Positions 1 to 12,300 of a stretch of 64,000 nucleotides of DNA are shown here, in pieces. This DNA comes from Trogon surrucura (taxonomy: Eukaryota; Chordata; Aves; Trogoniformes; Trogonidae). Numbering within the stretch: position 1 is the first letter of the stretch; each line of letters opens with the position of its first letter. Under the pieces are notes generated by a model. That model made no database searches. It was not told where the DNA came from and saw only the letters and a list, made by a program, of their open reading frames with translations. The position numbers and the translations under genes were made by a program. Location: contig CM036635.1 of assembly GCA_020746105.1 (NCBI GenBank), positions 12,046,001 through 12,110,000 on the forward strand, given 5' to 3'.

Positions 1-3000
1 CTCCCAAGTGCTTTCCAGCAGGGGACCAACACTTCCACTGCAAACTAATGTTTCCCTTGCCCAGTAAACAGCTCTCCGGGAAGCTTCCATAAGTGGTTCT
101 AATTTCCTTCCCTCTCTGATGATTTACGACAGTTGCATTCAATTAACAGCGGTATGGATTTTTCTGCAGCTGACTGGCAGGCTGCTCGCCCTCGTTAGGG
201 AGCCCATCGCTTCCCTTCCCAGCACGGGCCAGGGGGAGCCCAGGGAGGGCTGCAGAAGGGGTCCAGCAACGCCCTGGGGCACAGCAGGCTGCTTCACAGG
301 TGCATGACTTCCCACAAAACTCCCGAGCAGCTCTTGTATGGGAGTTGTTGGGTATTTGGGTTTTCCGAGAGTTATTGCAAGAGGCTGGTGGGCCACATAT
401 AGAGGTGCCTACAGAGTATTCCATCAGGCAGCATCTATGAAGCAAGGAAGATCCTGAAGCAGCTTTTGGCAGCTGGGAGGCTTTTCAAGGCAGGTCATTA
501 ATTATAACCCTTATATTTAAATTCCTCCTTACACCTTCCAAGGGCAGAAGCCACCTCTGCCAGAGAGGTGCTAGATGGGGACAGTGCTCACGGGCTATTC
601 CGTAAAGCCCACTGAAGCCTTCGCCTCCTTCCTCTTCACTGGGGCTCTGCAAAGCCAAGCCTCCCTGATTTTGTCAGAGATCCAGCGTTAAGCCGGAGAG
701 GGCTTTGTAAAAACAAGAATTAATCCACTTTTGCACAGGTGGAATTGCAAAGCCCACGCTCGCGGCATTGCTGAGTGGGGAAGGAGACGAAGGCAGCCAC
801 CGTGTTAACCAGAGAGGCTTTAAAGCATAAAATCCCTTTGAAATTTTCACCCTCTAATTGTATTAGCTTTTGCTGACAGCTTCAAGCTGGTTGCTGGTGA
901 TCAAAGAGATGGAGACAGGGAGTGAAGGGGGAACCAAGCCCTTGGGGGAGTCCAGGCATCCTGATAAAGAACAGCACCAGGGTGTCTCCACAGCCAAGGG
1001 GTTGATCTGGATCCAGGAGACCAAGGGCTGCAGCTGGTTACCCCCAAAGGGACAGGGACCTCAGCAACCCCTCTCCACAGGGTCTCAGCCCGGGTTTAGC
1101 ACCCACTGCTGTTCGATTCCCCCCCAGGATGTTCCTTACAGGTCTGGAGAGTGTCCATCGGTGCAGCAAGGTCAGCTGGGAGCCAGGGTGGCAGACGGGT
1201 GTATCAGGTCTGCACCCTTCCAGCTGCCTCCTGCACCTCAAAAAGGAGAGCAGAGACTGGGACAAGCCACAAAAGAGCCCTATGGATGAAGGAGCGTGCA
1301 CGAAAGCAGAGACAGGGCTGCTCAAACCCTCCAAGGGTTACAGCTGTAACACCTCCAACGTGTGTCCTCTGACCAGAGACCTCAGCCAAACGCGGGGGCT
1401 GCAGGGAAGGAGCGGGGCGCTGCGGGAAACGCGTCGCAAGTGTTTGCAAATACTGCCAGTGCTTTGTTACAGACTATCACAGCAAAAATCCATCCAATGA
1501 AACACCACCGTGATGGTTGCTTCATCTGCAGGTGCTCTGCCCCAGGACCAAAACCTGATCTTCGGAGGCTGGGCGAGAACAAGAAGATATACAGATCAGC
1601 TCTTGAATGAACTTCATGGGTAATAAACAAAAGGTGATAAACTAGTTATCCCTGATTTTCTATTCCTGAGCATTAAGAAATCTAATCGCAACCACTCAGG
1701 CCCACCTCAGAACATACATGAAACCTGCGGTTGCTTCAGTGTGCTGGGTCCAGAAGCTCCAGCCCTCCCTGGTCTCTCACAGCAATGGCCCCAGAGCCAG
1801 CAGCCACGCCGCAGATCTGAAACGCGAGATCCCCGCCTGCAGCGATTGCTGCCAGCTCACATAAATGCTTTTAAGTTTATCTCTTGGCTGCTGGTGTACA
1901 GAAATTACCATCGCCTGAAATTACGGGTTCTTTTAACACAAGATTGGCCAAGAAAATCATCAAATGTGAGCAAGCACCTTCCAGTCGCTGGCTGTAATCC
2001 TGTCTATTCCTCCCTGGGATTACTGTTGTCCTTGTACACCTGGGTACCAGCCAGCCTCGTAACACCCAAATCCCCAGCACCTGCAATTACCGAGGTAAAT
2101 CGTATTTTTCAGTGGCTGAAATTATGTTACTTAAAAGGCAAGACCACGCACCCCGAGGCTGCCTGCGCGGCTTTAATTTGTGTGTGCACGCAGCACGGCA
2201 CAGCCCAGCCTTTAATTACAGGCTCGCTTACTCCATTTTCCATTATCGGCGCAAAAGGGACTCATAAGGAAAGCGAAGGAGAGAAATGGAGCTGATGACG
2301 ACGGGAACAGGGAGGCTGCCAGGGCAGCCCCAGCGGCACAGCACGGGGCAGAGCAGCACGTCGCATCCCCGCCACCTTCGCTCGTGTGTGACTCTGCCCG
2401 AGCAAAATCGAGGCTGGCAGCTTCTTTTTTTTGGCGTTGTGAAGTCTGTCCCGAGCGCTGCCCGTCGGTTTGGTTTTTGTTTTTCATCTCTGCCCCTCCG
2501 CCTTCAAGTCGCTTTGGTTAAACATTTTTGCAGGCCTTGGCGTGACAGCTAAATCAGTATTAATAAATGTTTTAAAAGCACTCAAAGCAAAGGGAAATGT
2601 CTCCTCGGTAAATCAGCTTTCCCGTCATGATGGGAAAGTCTGACGGCGTCTCTGAAGCCGCCAGCCGGGACGGATGCGGTGTGTGCATCACGGGAGCCCG
2701 GACCAGCTCTGCGCAGCGAGATTTTCCGGGCACAACGGTTTCCTCTGATTTCATTTCAAGCCTTGCTCAGCTCCAGGGCTGAACACGTCACCCCTGGATT
2801 TCAAACAACAACCATTTTGACAGCTACCTGAGGAACATGGGCACAAAGAAACCAGCCCGAGCTCGCTCCAGGATTTAATGGCAGCGCGAGCACAGCCCAT
2901 GCACCGGGTACTGCTCCAGCCATTGGTGCACCCCACCTCCAGCTCCACCACGGCACAGCACAGCGTGAAGAGAACCCCCCCACTGCAATGCTGGCAGCCG

Positions 3001-3243
3001 AGGCAGGTGCTACAGGTAACACCCAAAACATGGTAATTTCAGAAATCCCAGAAGAAAAGGGATGCAGATATGGCAAATGACAAGACAGCAAAAGATGTGC
3101 CCCGTGCCCCGGTGGGTTCCACCATTCCCACGCACCAGCTCAGCCCAACGTCGCGGAGCACACAGGGTTTTTTTTCCTGAAGCCCCCCCGAGCCCAGTGC
3201 TGCTCCATGGGGTCTGCACGGGGCATCGGCACAGCCAACTGAC
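1..3243 (-). other. MGAT5B intron 3 (partial)
   Basis: This is intron sequence downstream (in gene sense) of coding exon 3, running to the left edge. I see no coding exon of MGAT5B here. Short open frames are not supported by splice sites or recognisable protein. An AT-richer block at about 1855-2290 is listed separately. Confidence 0.7.
1855..2290. promoter_or_regulatory. Candidate regulatory island in MGAT5B intron 3
   Basis: A stretch that is AT-richer than its surroundings, with repeated TAAT/ATTA-type cores (GCAATTACC, TGAAATTA, TTTAATT) and little homopolymer. It resembles a conserved non-coding element in texture only; conservation was not tested. Confidence 0.2.
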
Positions 3244-3388
3244 CTGTCCAGAGGGAATCGCGCTTCGTCCCCTTTGTGGAAGTCAGTGCTGTTCTCCAGC
3301 CTGGCCAGGATGTCCATCCTCTTCATCAGCATCTCCAGCATGTCGCTCATTCGCCGCAGCACCCCTCGCGACTCCAGCGTGCCCATCA
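3244..3388 (-). CDS. MGAT5B: MGAT5B coding exon 3 (luminal stem)
   Basis: The exon is 145 nt, with acceptor CTGCAG and donor GTCAGT. It encodes VMGTLESRGVLRRMSDMLEM, then LMKRMDILARLENSTDFHKG and DEARFPLDR. Human MGAT5B has the same pattern (VMG..ESRGVLRKMSDLLELMVKRMDALARLENSSELH). The heptad-like spacing of M/L residues suggests an amphipathic, possibly coiled-coil stem. NST is a possible N-glycosylation site. The exon ends in phase 2 within an arginine codon; the next coding exon is not present in the remaining 3.2 kb to the left. Confidence 0.94.
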
Positions 3389-6300
3389 CTGCAGGCACAC
3401 GAAGAGCAAGAGAGACACGGTTACGGCCGAGAAAATCCTCCTTCTCACGGCGCCTGCCCCAAAGCCGCCCGCAGTCCCGCGCTCCCCCTCCATCCCCGCG
3501 TCACGGACCATCCCGGCGCCCTGCTGTCCCCCACGGCCCCTCCCTGCCTCTGCCAACAGACCCGCAGCCCCATCATCTTGCCCAAGCATGGGTTAATCCC
3601 TGCCTGTGCCCAAATCCAGCCGGGCTGCTGCAGCTCCCAATACACCAGCCCCAGATCCAGATTCCTCGCCTGCCTTTCCAGGAGTCAACTCCCAACCTGT
3701 CCACCCGATCCAGCCTGTCCTGAGTGCTCACAGCACAACAACTTTATTCTTGAACACCAAACAGCCCTTTATTTTGCGCTTCTATTTTTCACTCTGCAAG
3801 ACCCACCCCCCAGCCCCGCATCCTGCCCTTGGCAGCAGCCTGCAGGGGATGCTTAAGGAAAACTATGGAAAACAGAGCAAACAGGTGGTCCTCCCCCAAC
3901 ACACCCTCCCAACAGCACTGGATTTTCCTGGCACAGAGAAGAATTTCTTTTCTACCTCAATCTGCTACAGGGGTGGGTGCCCCAGCACTGGGAATAGCTC
4001 TGTCTCAAGCACTGCATCGCAGCAAACTCTTCCTAGCTTGAAAGGTCCCCGATTCCCCTAACTCCCAGCCCCGTTTAACGCTCTGCTTCCTACGGGTTGC
4101 AAAGCACCAACCTGCTGCGGTGTTGAAAGCGCCAGAGGATACACAAGCTCTGGTTTTAGTTTGATGTGGTGCCCAGTGACAGGCAGCCCCGAGCCCAAAG
4201 CCAGGGAACAGAAAACAAAGCTCCTGTTTCATCTCAGCGCAGCTCATTTCACATTACTAATAACTTAATCAGCGCATAATCCCCTGAACTTCTACTGTTC
4301 AGCTTATCTCCGCCGTCCCACCCACACGTGCTTTTCAAAAGGCAGCACACAGTTAATTTGGGGAGCAGCAGGAGCCGGGCAGGCCACGCTGGGAAGGCGA
4401 GAGGCTGCCGGACACGGGACTTACGGACATGTCATGCCTCTCCAAACAGATGCAAAACCAGGTCTTGCAAAGCCGGAGGGTGCATCCCCCCACCCTTTCC
4501 CAGCACAGCACCCTGCACGGGAACGCAGCATTAGGAGCCAACCTTTAACCCCTCCGAGAAGGTGATACCCGGCCAGCCAGACCTCACCACAGGCTGTCTT
4601 CCATGCCTGGCTGAGATTATCAGCAACACATTATTTTTCCTGACACTATCTAACAAAGCAGAAGAAAAATTGAGAGTAAAAGCAATTCCTTAAAAGAGAA
4701 AAAAAAAAACACCAAATACCAACAACTCAACCGTTCACGGAGATCGAAACCGGGCTCTTCTCCAAAACACTCTGCCCTCCCAGGGCAAGAACTCAGGGAC
4801 TGCTGCTTGAATCTGTGGGTGCCTGAGGTCCTGCACAGCCTCAGATCTCCCTGGATGGGTCTGGGAAGGCAGGAGCCACCCCTGTCTGGCACACCATGAA
4901 GGGTTTCCAATGCCCTGGGTGGGACAGGAGTCACAGCCTGTCTCATTAAAGGGCAGGAACACTAATGAACGCGCTGTGAAAAGATGTTATGGCAGGGAAA
5001 AAAGTGGAAACTTGGAGCCTGGAGCTCAGTTTGTACAGGGGCCTCCCTAAACACAGCTGAGCAAAGTGGTGCAAAGACACGTCCAAGAAAAACAGAGAAG
5101 TTCTGAGATGGGCTTGACTCAGAAAATCCACATTAGTTATTTCCCCATGGCACTGAGCCCACTCCGGTGACATCCCTACGATGGCTGGGCTGTCTTCACA
5201 GCTTGCAGCCCCCGGCACCCTCCACCCGCCTGCCCCAGGCGCTGTTCAGGACCAACAGCCCCACAACCAGAGATTTCTGCTCAGGACTTGTTCCTGCTCC
5301 AACACGCCGGCACTGCCAGCAGGTCAGAGCATAGACCTCGAGCTCCGTTCTTGAGTGAGATGGAGACTTTGCATCCTTCTTGCCTGCTCCTAGGACAGCG
5401 GGTCAGGAAAAGGACCTGATACAAGCCCAGCAGCTGGCCAGAGGGGCTTAAATCACATTTCCACGGACAGACTGGTGTCTCGGCCCAAGGATTCTGATCC
5501 CAGCTTGTTTTGAGGGGTCACATCGTGCCCGTTTGCCAGGAAGACACAAGGGTCGTGGCTGGGAAGGCAATGGAGATGACTGAGCCTCTGCTGCCTTTGC
5601 TGCTCAGGGCTGGGCTGTCGCCCCAATTTGCAGCCAGGCTGCGTTCGTTTAATTACCAAGGCCCATTTAGTGGTGGCAGCTCATTTGAAATCTGAACGGC
5701 TGCTCGCAAAGCCCAGGCAGAGAAACAGCCCCAGCCCCTGATTCAATCGCAGAGACACGCATGGAACTTGGCCCTGCAGAAGAGACCTGGGGGGTCCTGA
5801 GGGTTTTGGGACGGGTCCCATGAGCTTCTCCAGCCCTGCTAAGGGAGAACCATAAATCCCTGAGCAGCAGGACAAGGGAAACTGAGACACAAAGCTACAC
5901 CAGGCTCACATTCCCAGCAGGCAGCAGTGAGCACTGTCTGTGCCAGGCACCCAGGGGTGCTCAGCACCGTGCCCCCATCGCCCAGGCAAAGTCTCCCCCA
6001 GGGATCACCCCATGCACAAGCAGGAGACGGAGATTTCGGGCTGCTCGGGGTACACCCCCACCCCAGACAACACAGCCGAGGACGCCTGCTCCAAGTTCTC
6101 ACTGCAGAAGCACAGCTGACAAGGCAGCTCTGCTCCCAAATCGCTCAGGAGGGACAAAGAGATTCCCACCAGGGAATGAAATTGTGTCCCCTGGGATCCT
6201 AGAGAAGGCAGCAGCAAGCAGAGCCCCCAGCACCAGTCCAGCCCCGCCAGCTGTCCCGCTGGCTTCTCGAGATCTCCCCTCGTGCCACTGTCACCATCCA

Positions 6301-9300
6301 ATTTCCCAGCTGGTTTGTAGCAATTCCAGGATGCTTTTCAACAGCAAAGCTCTGAGCTTTGCACTCAACAGCAAGCGGAGATACTCCTTCTCCAGCGAAG
6401 AAATAATAAAAACCCACCCCAAACCCTAAGTAAAAATAGTGAAAAGAAAAACAATCTCAACCTTAACAGGGTTATCTTTTGGGGCACCGCGCCAGAAAGC
6501 AGAGCTGTCGGGGGACACATCTCCCCCCAGCCCCTCCCCTGGCTCTTGGAGATGAAGTCAAAGCCCTTCCTCATCAACGCCTCTCTTTTTCTGTGCTTGG
6601 TCTTTTTTGTTGTTGTTGTTGTTGTTGTTCTAGAAGCTTAAAGAGGATAACAAGAACGATTTGACATTTTTGGCAATGATTATTACATCTCTTGGAAAGT
6701 GTGCCTCATTAAAATCAAAAGCAAGGAGGAAAAGTGCTGAAGCAACTCTTTTAAAATGCAAGAGCCAGGATTAATCTGTTAACCTGCAGGGGAGCCCCAG
6801 ACACCCGCCCAGCGGCTCCCAAGCTGCCTGACCACGATGAGATTCGGAGGATGGAGCCGAGCCGGTACCTCCAGCTTCTCCCCCCACACCAGCGAGGAAG
6901 ATGCCCAAGAGCCTTGCAAGCAGCACTGCAGCGGACAGGATAAACCCAAGCCCAACTCGATAACCTGAGCACCCAGTAAAAGAGTCCTGCAAGCCACTTT
7001 CTTTTTTACAGAAAAGCAAGCTGTTCATTACGAAGGGAAAATATTCTAATTACCCTTGATAATCAGCAATGATGGGAAAGAAAACGCAAGTAAAACTGCT
7101 CAACAGATTAATTGGAGTTTGGTAAAGTATGACAGGTTTTTTGACAGTTTTCTTGAGTGGCAGCCACTCTTTAAAGGCAATCACTGAACTTGACAGAGGT
7201 TTTCGTAGCAACACTAGGAAATAATGATTGCAATCAATCATATCTTACTGGATTTCACGAGACATGCTGGTAAACACAGCAGAGGGAGGAGAATTATTTA
7301 TGGTGCTTCAGAAGAGCATACAGCTAAGTAATTGGATGAAATCGGGGGGGGGGGGGAAGCATCCCCTAAGGGTGGTGTCTAGTGGAAGAAGAAATAGTTT
7401 CTCACTGAAACCAGTCAAATAGCCAACCAGCAATCTGCTCGAATTTGCATGGGTCGAAACCCTGGGGAATCCACTAATGGTACTCTTGGTTTTGAAACAC
7501 CTTCTTGGAGTGAATCCAGCCCTGGGCAGATGTCCCACCCCCCGCCATCACCTGCCACCAAAGCCTCCAGGAGCGGGAGCCAGGACGAACGCACGGGTGA
7601 GTTTCACTGCGTGTGCAGGTTGCCCTAGATGCGAGGGTGAAGTTCAGTGCCAGATGCCCTGAGGCGACCACGCAGGAGCCAAGAGCAGCTGAGAAAGCAG
7701 CATTTCATGGAGCATCTCCAGCACGGCTGTGGCACGTGGCGCTCCCCGCCAGGCAGCCCAGGACAGGGTTGGGACTGCTGGAGATGGTGCGAAGCGGCGG
7801 TGGCAAAGCCCAGGTTGTGCCATGGGGGAAGGAGCAGGCGGGGAAGGCATTTCCATGCTCAGGCATCGCATTTTGGGATCCTGAGCATCCTCCCCACCAC
7901 TGCTCACGCCAGGAGCCATCTCCCCTCAGCACTTCACAAGCACAGAGGGTGCGGGATGTCACCGTGTCACACAGGTTTGCGTGAGGCTCTGGGAGAGATT
8001 TTCAAAAGGAGCTAAAACCTCCCAGCAGGAAAAAAAAAACAAAAACAAAAACCCAGCATTTTGGGCGCATGTTCCCTTTAGCTACTAGGACCGATTCAAA
8101 GCTCCTTGCCCTGCGTAGCTGCTGGACCCTGATGGCAGCTCCTCATCCCTTGGTCACTCAGCCCCATCCTGCTTGGGGGGGTCTCACACTGCTCAGCTCC
8201 AGCTTCCCACCGAGATGTGGGAAGAGAAACATGTCAGGACAATGGTGTTTGAGCCGCACACTGGTGCCCAGTCCAATGCACTCATGTTTTCTTCCTAGTG
8301 GGTGCAGAACTCCAGTGCCACCCAAGAGTGCAGAGGTGGCGCTCCACCTCCATCCCTTACAGGGAGCTTTTCCACCCAAAACCCAGTCCAATTTCAAGGG
8401 CAGAAGAAGCCTCCCTCACCCGATGGCCATGTGAGCCCATCACCAACCATACCAGGGGAGACGGAGGCAGAGCCTCCACCCACGTCTCCACAGACCAGTG
8501 TGAACAGCGCCAAAACACCTCCCTGACATTTAAAATGCAATTCCACAATACATCTCCACTGTTCATAACATGGCTGATTTGTTGTTGATTTTTCCCCCCT
8601 GTTTCTCAGACATAAGTCATATCCCTGCCTGGCTGCCTCGCAACAGCTCAACGCTCCAGTACAAGAAGGGAATTTGCTCAGAAATGGTACGATATTACTT
8701 ACGTCCATTGGAAATACCAGCTGAATTAATTTCAGTCTAAAGCATGAGTTGCTTTGCTTTGTTTTTCTCCTTTAAAGGACACCTCCAGAGTACTTAAACC
8801 TCTCAAAAGGACAATGTAGTCTTGAAGGATTTCTTGGAGCAGGAACTGGAGGATCACCAACATGCTACAGCTGGACCCAGACCTCACCATCTGGATCCTT
8901 GGGTGGCTGGTGCCCAGGGCTGTCCCAGGGACCCCATCCTGCCCAGAGGGCACCCACCCTGACACAGCCCTAGGCTTCTCCCTTCCTCCTACTACTGATT
9001 TGGATTCAAGCAGATTAAAACACCAAAGAGCCAACTAGCCAAGGGCTCCAGCTAACCCTGCGCATAATCCACTAAAGGCACAGCCCTGAGAGCCAGCACT
9101 AACTGCCAACAAGAAAGCCCAAGGCCAGGCTCAGGCTGGCAGTGACGGCCACCCCCGTCTCCACACCTTCGGCACCCACCCGAGGGACAAGGAGCCGCAC
9201 AGGGAACTGTTGCTCCAGCAGCTGCAATTTGCACCCGGAGGAGTCCACGAAGCAGCTTGGGGACTGCCAGTGGAGGGGGCACTTTGGGACGGTTCCAGCT

Positions 9301-12300
9301 GCACCATCGATCTGCTGCTGAGCCGCTGGAAACGGCCGGCGAAGCGGCTCTCTGGTAATCAGCCAAATTAAGCAGCCTTAAGTCACCGGCTGGTAAAGTA
9401 GATTACGTCCCGCCTGCCTGCTATCGTCTACCCCCCGGATTCATCCATCCCCTTATCCACCGCTGTGCAATCAGCAGCAAATGTGCAGCCTCAGGGATGT
9501 TTTCACTCCCTCCCACTGCATCCACGGGCAGGCAGAGCCCCTGGCTTTCCCACAGCCCCCCCCACGCCAGTGGTGCAATGAAGCCGATGTGCTGCAGAAG
9601 CCCCCCCTGCTGAAAGCGAGGGCTGGCTGTGCCGGGACACACACATTGCCCCAAACAGCACCAGCAGATGGGAAGCCATCCTGTCCGGCCCCGTAAATCA
9701 CTCCTGCAATCACCGTGCCACCCGCACAGCCAAAGCCCTCCCCACTCCTGGACAGACACGGCAAAGGCACGTCCTTGGGAGATGCCGCGTGGCAGGGAGA
9801 TGCCCCGCTGGGTTTCACAGAGGAGGCTGGTTAGAGTGAGGACACAGGGAGGTCCCAAGCAAACCTCAGCCTCCACCCGAGGTCCCGCCAGCCTTCCTCC
9901 AGCCCGCTGCTGCACAGAGCATGGAGCAGGGGGGTGTCCCCGCACCAGTCTTGCTGGGTCTGGGGTCTTGCTCCCTCCTCCAGGGCAGCCCTTTGGCACC
10001 AGTACTCCTGAGTTGAGCCTGCAGAAAGGGTTCCTGCTGCTTCTCCACGCCAGGTAGCCCCCCCACCCCTCAGGACCCTCGTCTAAGAGCAGACTGCAGC
10101 TCCCTATCTCCACCCCAACACATGCTCGCTCCCTATTTCCATATAAATAAGAAAAGGCAGGAAGCTGAGCAGTACAAATAGACACATTCGCAGATGGGAG
10201 CGTTTCATTACCGCAAGCGAGAGCGCCAGGTTGTTTCCCCCAAAACATTTATTACTTCTTTCTCCCGCACACAGACACCAGAGACCTGGTGTCCTCTGTG
10301 GGACATGGGGACGGTCCCACAAGTCGTGCCACAAGGCATCACTCTCCAGGCAAAATGAGCTCGGTTGGTTCCTCCTCCGCCTGGTAGTCCCAGGAGATGG
10401 GCTGGGGGAGGTAGGGAGCTGGGATACAGGAGACTGATCTGCACAACCCCAGCATAAGCCGCAATTAGTTTTTATTTATTTATCCATCCCCACTTCCCCC
10501 TTCCTTCTCATAACCCTTTCATTTTTTAATTTTTTTTTCCAAAAGTCCCAGCAGGGTATTTTTAGTTGCTCCTCTATTGCCAGCCAGCACTATTTTAAAT
10601 TGCGTTTTAAGCCGTTCTGCAGTGCTCCACGCAGGGCTTTCAAACTACAAGACTAACATTGATTTTAAATCGCTTCCTAAAACACAAGGCTGGTTCAAGG
10701 GCAGTCGCTGGCAGCAAAGCCCAGAGGACACCAGGGCTCCCAGGATATGGCTGGACCCTGTACCGGGGGCAAAGCTGGAGGTTTACAACCAGGACCCCTC
10801 CAAGGGCATCAGCATTTTGCTCAACTAATTCTTCTCCTAATGGTCCCCATTGCTGATGCAGGGAAACGTGTATTATAGGAGCTGATGCCCCAAGGACTGC
10901 AGGAAACTCCAGCATTTGCACTGCCCATTATCAAGCAGAGGAAGTCTTTGGGGGGCTCAGCACCATCGCTCCTCCGGCTCCACACATCCAGCCCTTGAGC
11001 CCGCAGCCTTAGTCACCACTGCCCCAAAACAATGGGTTTCAGGGAGCAGAACTCGCTAATTTAACATTTTCAGAACGATTACCTTCAACCAAAAATATTG
11101 GCCAAACACTGCTGGGCATCCTGCCACTCTGTTTCCAGGGGCAAATAAATCATCCCCTGCCTCCAAACCCCATCAGGCTCCGCCAGCAGCAGCAGAGCGG
11201 GGCAGCAGCCCGGCACAGAGCCTGCCGGAGCCGGGGGCATCGGCAGTGCTGGGGGACGAGCCTCGGTGGTCTCTGCCTGAGCTGAATCCAGCCCTGGTCT
11301 CTCATTTAGGCCAGAGAAACAAATAAATTGGTGGGAAAAAAAGAGCTTTTACAGAGGCTGCTATGGTTCCCACTGTGCTAGTTTTATTTTCTGAAGTACC
11401 TGCTGCCTCCCAGGCTCAGGATGAATTTTGATTTAGGAGTGAAAAGGGGTAATAAAAGCATAAAGAGCCATTAACATTCCTCCTGGCCGTGGCGGGGTGT
11501 TTGCTCATCACACGTTGATGAAAATGCCATTTGACTTCCTTATGAGCTATAGAAAATCAATTAATTGGTTTAATCATTCCCCGAGAGTCGCTGCTTATGG
11601 AGATAACGGAGCGCGGGGGCCAGCGGGACGCTGCTCCTCCCTCCCACACGGGGCAGCAGGGACTGGCCAGCACACACCACTGCGCCCAGACCTCCATGTC
11701 TGCCCCACCAGTTTAAGACTCGTGAATTCACGCTTCCATCTTCCAATGAGTTTGATGGCATTTTTTTTTCTTTTTAAGCCTGCAGGCATCCAATTCTGAG
11801 CAGCGATTGTATCAAGCAGGCACTTCTCCAGTAGGAGACGTGGTCTCAGGGTGGATTAAGCCTTAACCACTACTACAACAGCCCTTAAACCACCTCTTAC
11901 CCCTCTGTACCCTCCCTGCAAAGCACCAATCTGCATTTTACCCGCCAGCACGTCCCCGCAGAAGCAGGCAGTAACTCCTGGTGTCACGAGTAGCCCCCAC
12001 GGATTCCTTTCTTCTCCCTGTTTTCATTTCCCTGCCTGTAACAGCAATTTAATAAGAGCAGTGAAGTTTTACATTCACACTTTGAACTCCCTTTCCCAGG
12101 ACGTGCTGGAGATGGGAGCCCACCAGGGGGGTGCAGTGCTTCAGGACAGAAGTGGGGTGGCCCACAGGGACACCAGAAGAAGAGGGGACACACTTTTAAT
12201 CACCCCCCACTTCCTCCGCCCTGCTCCTCAGCAGAGAGCACAACTTTAACCCATAGTTAAAGAAGCCTCCCTGTACTCAACAGAAAGAGCAGAGTAAGTT

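Noticed and set aside
1-3243. Search for MGAT5B coding exon 4
   Set aside because: No minus-strand frame resembles the next part of the protein (human ...ERIQAIAQNVSDIAVKVDQ); the exon must be left of the window.
3062-3856. 264-codon plus-strand open frame
   Set aside because: It is antisense to MGAT5B exon 3 and its flanking introns; the real coding signal is on the minus strand.
8816-8920. Possible shared repeat with 32440-32540 (CCAGA.CT.ACCATCTG stretches)
   Set aside because: Only a few dozen bases look alike and the similarity does not extend; not enough to call a repeat family.
9421-10248. 275-codon minus-strand open frame
   Set aside because: It lies in GC-rich MGAT5B intron 2, has no recognisable domain, low-complexity Gly/Cys/Trp-rich composition and overlapping long frames on the other strand; typical of chance frames in CpG-depleted GC-rich DNA.
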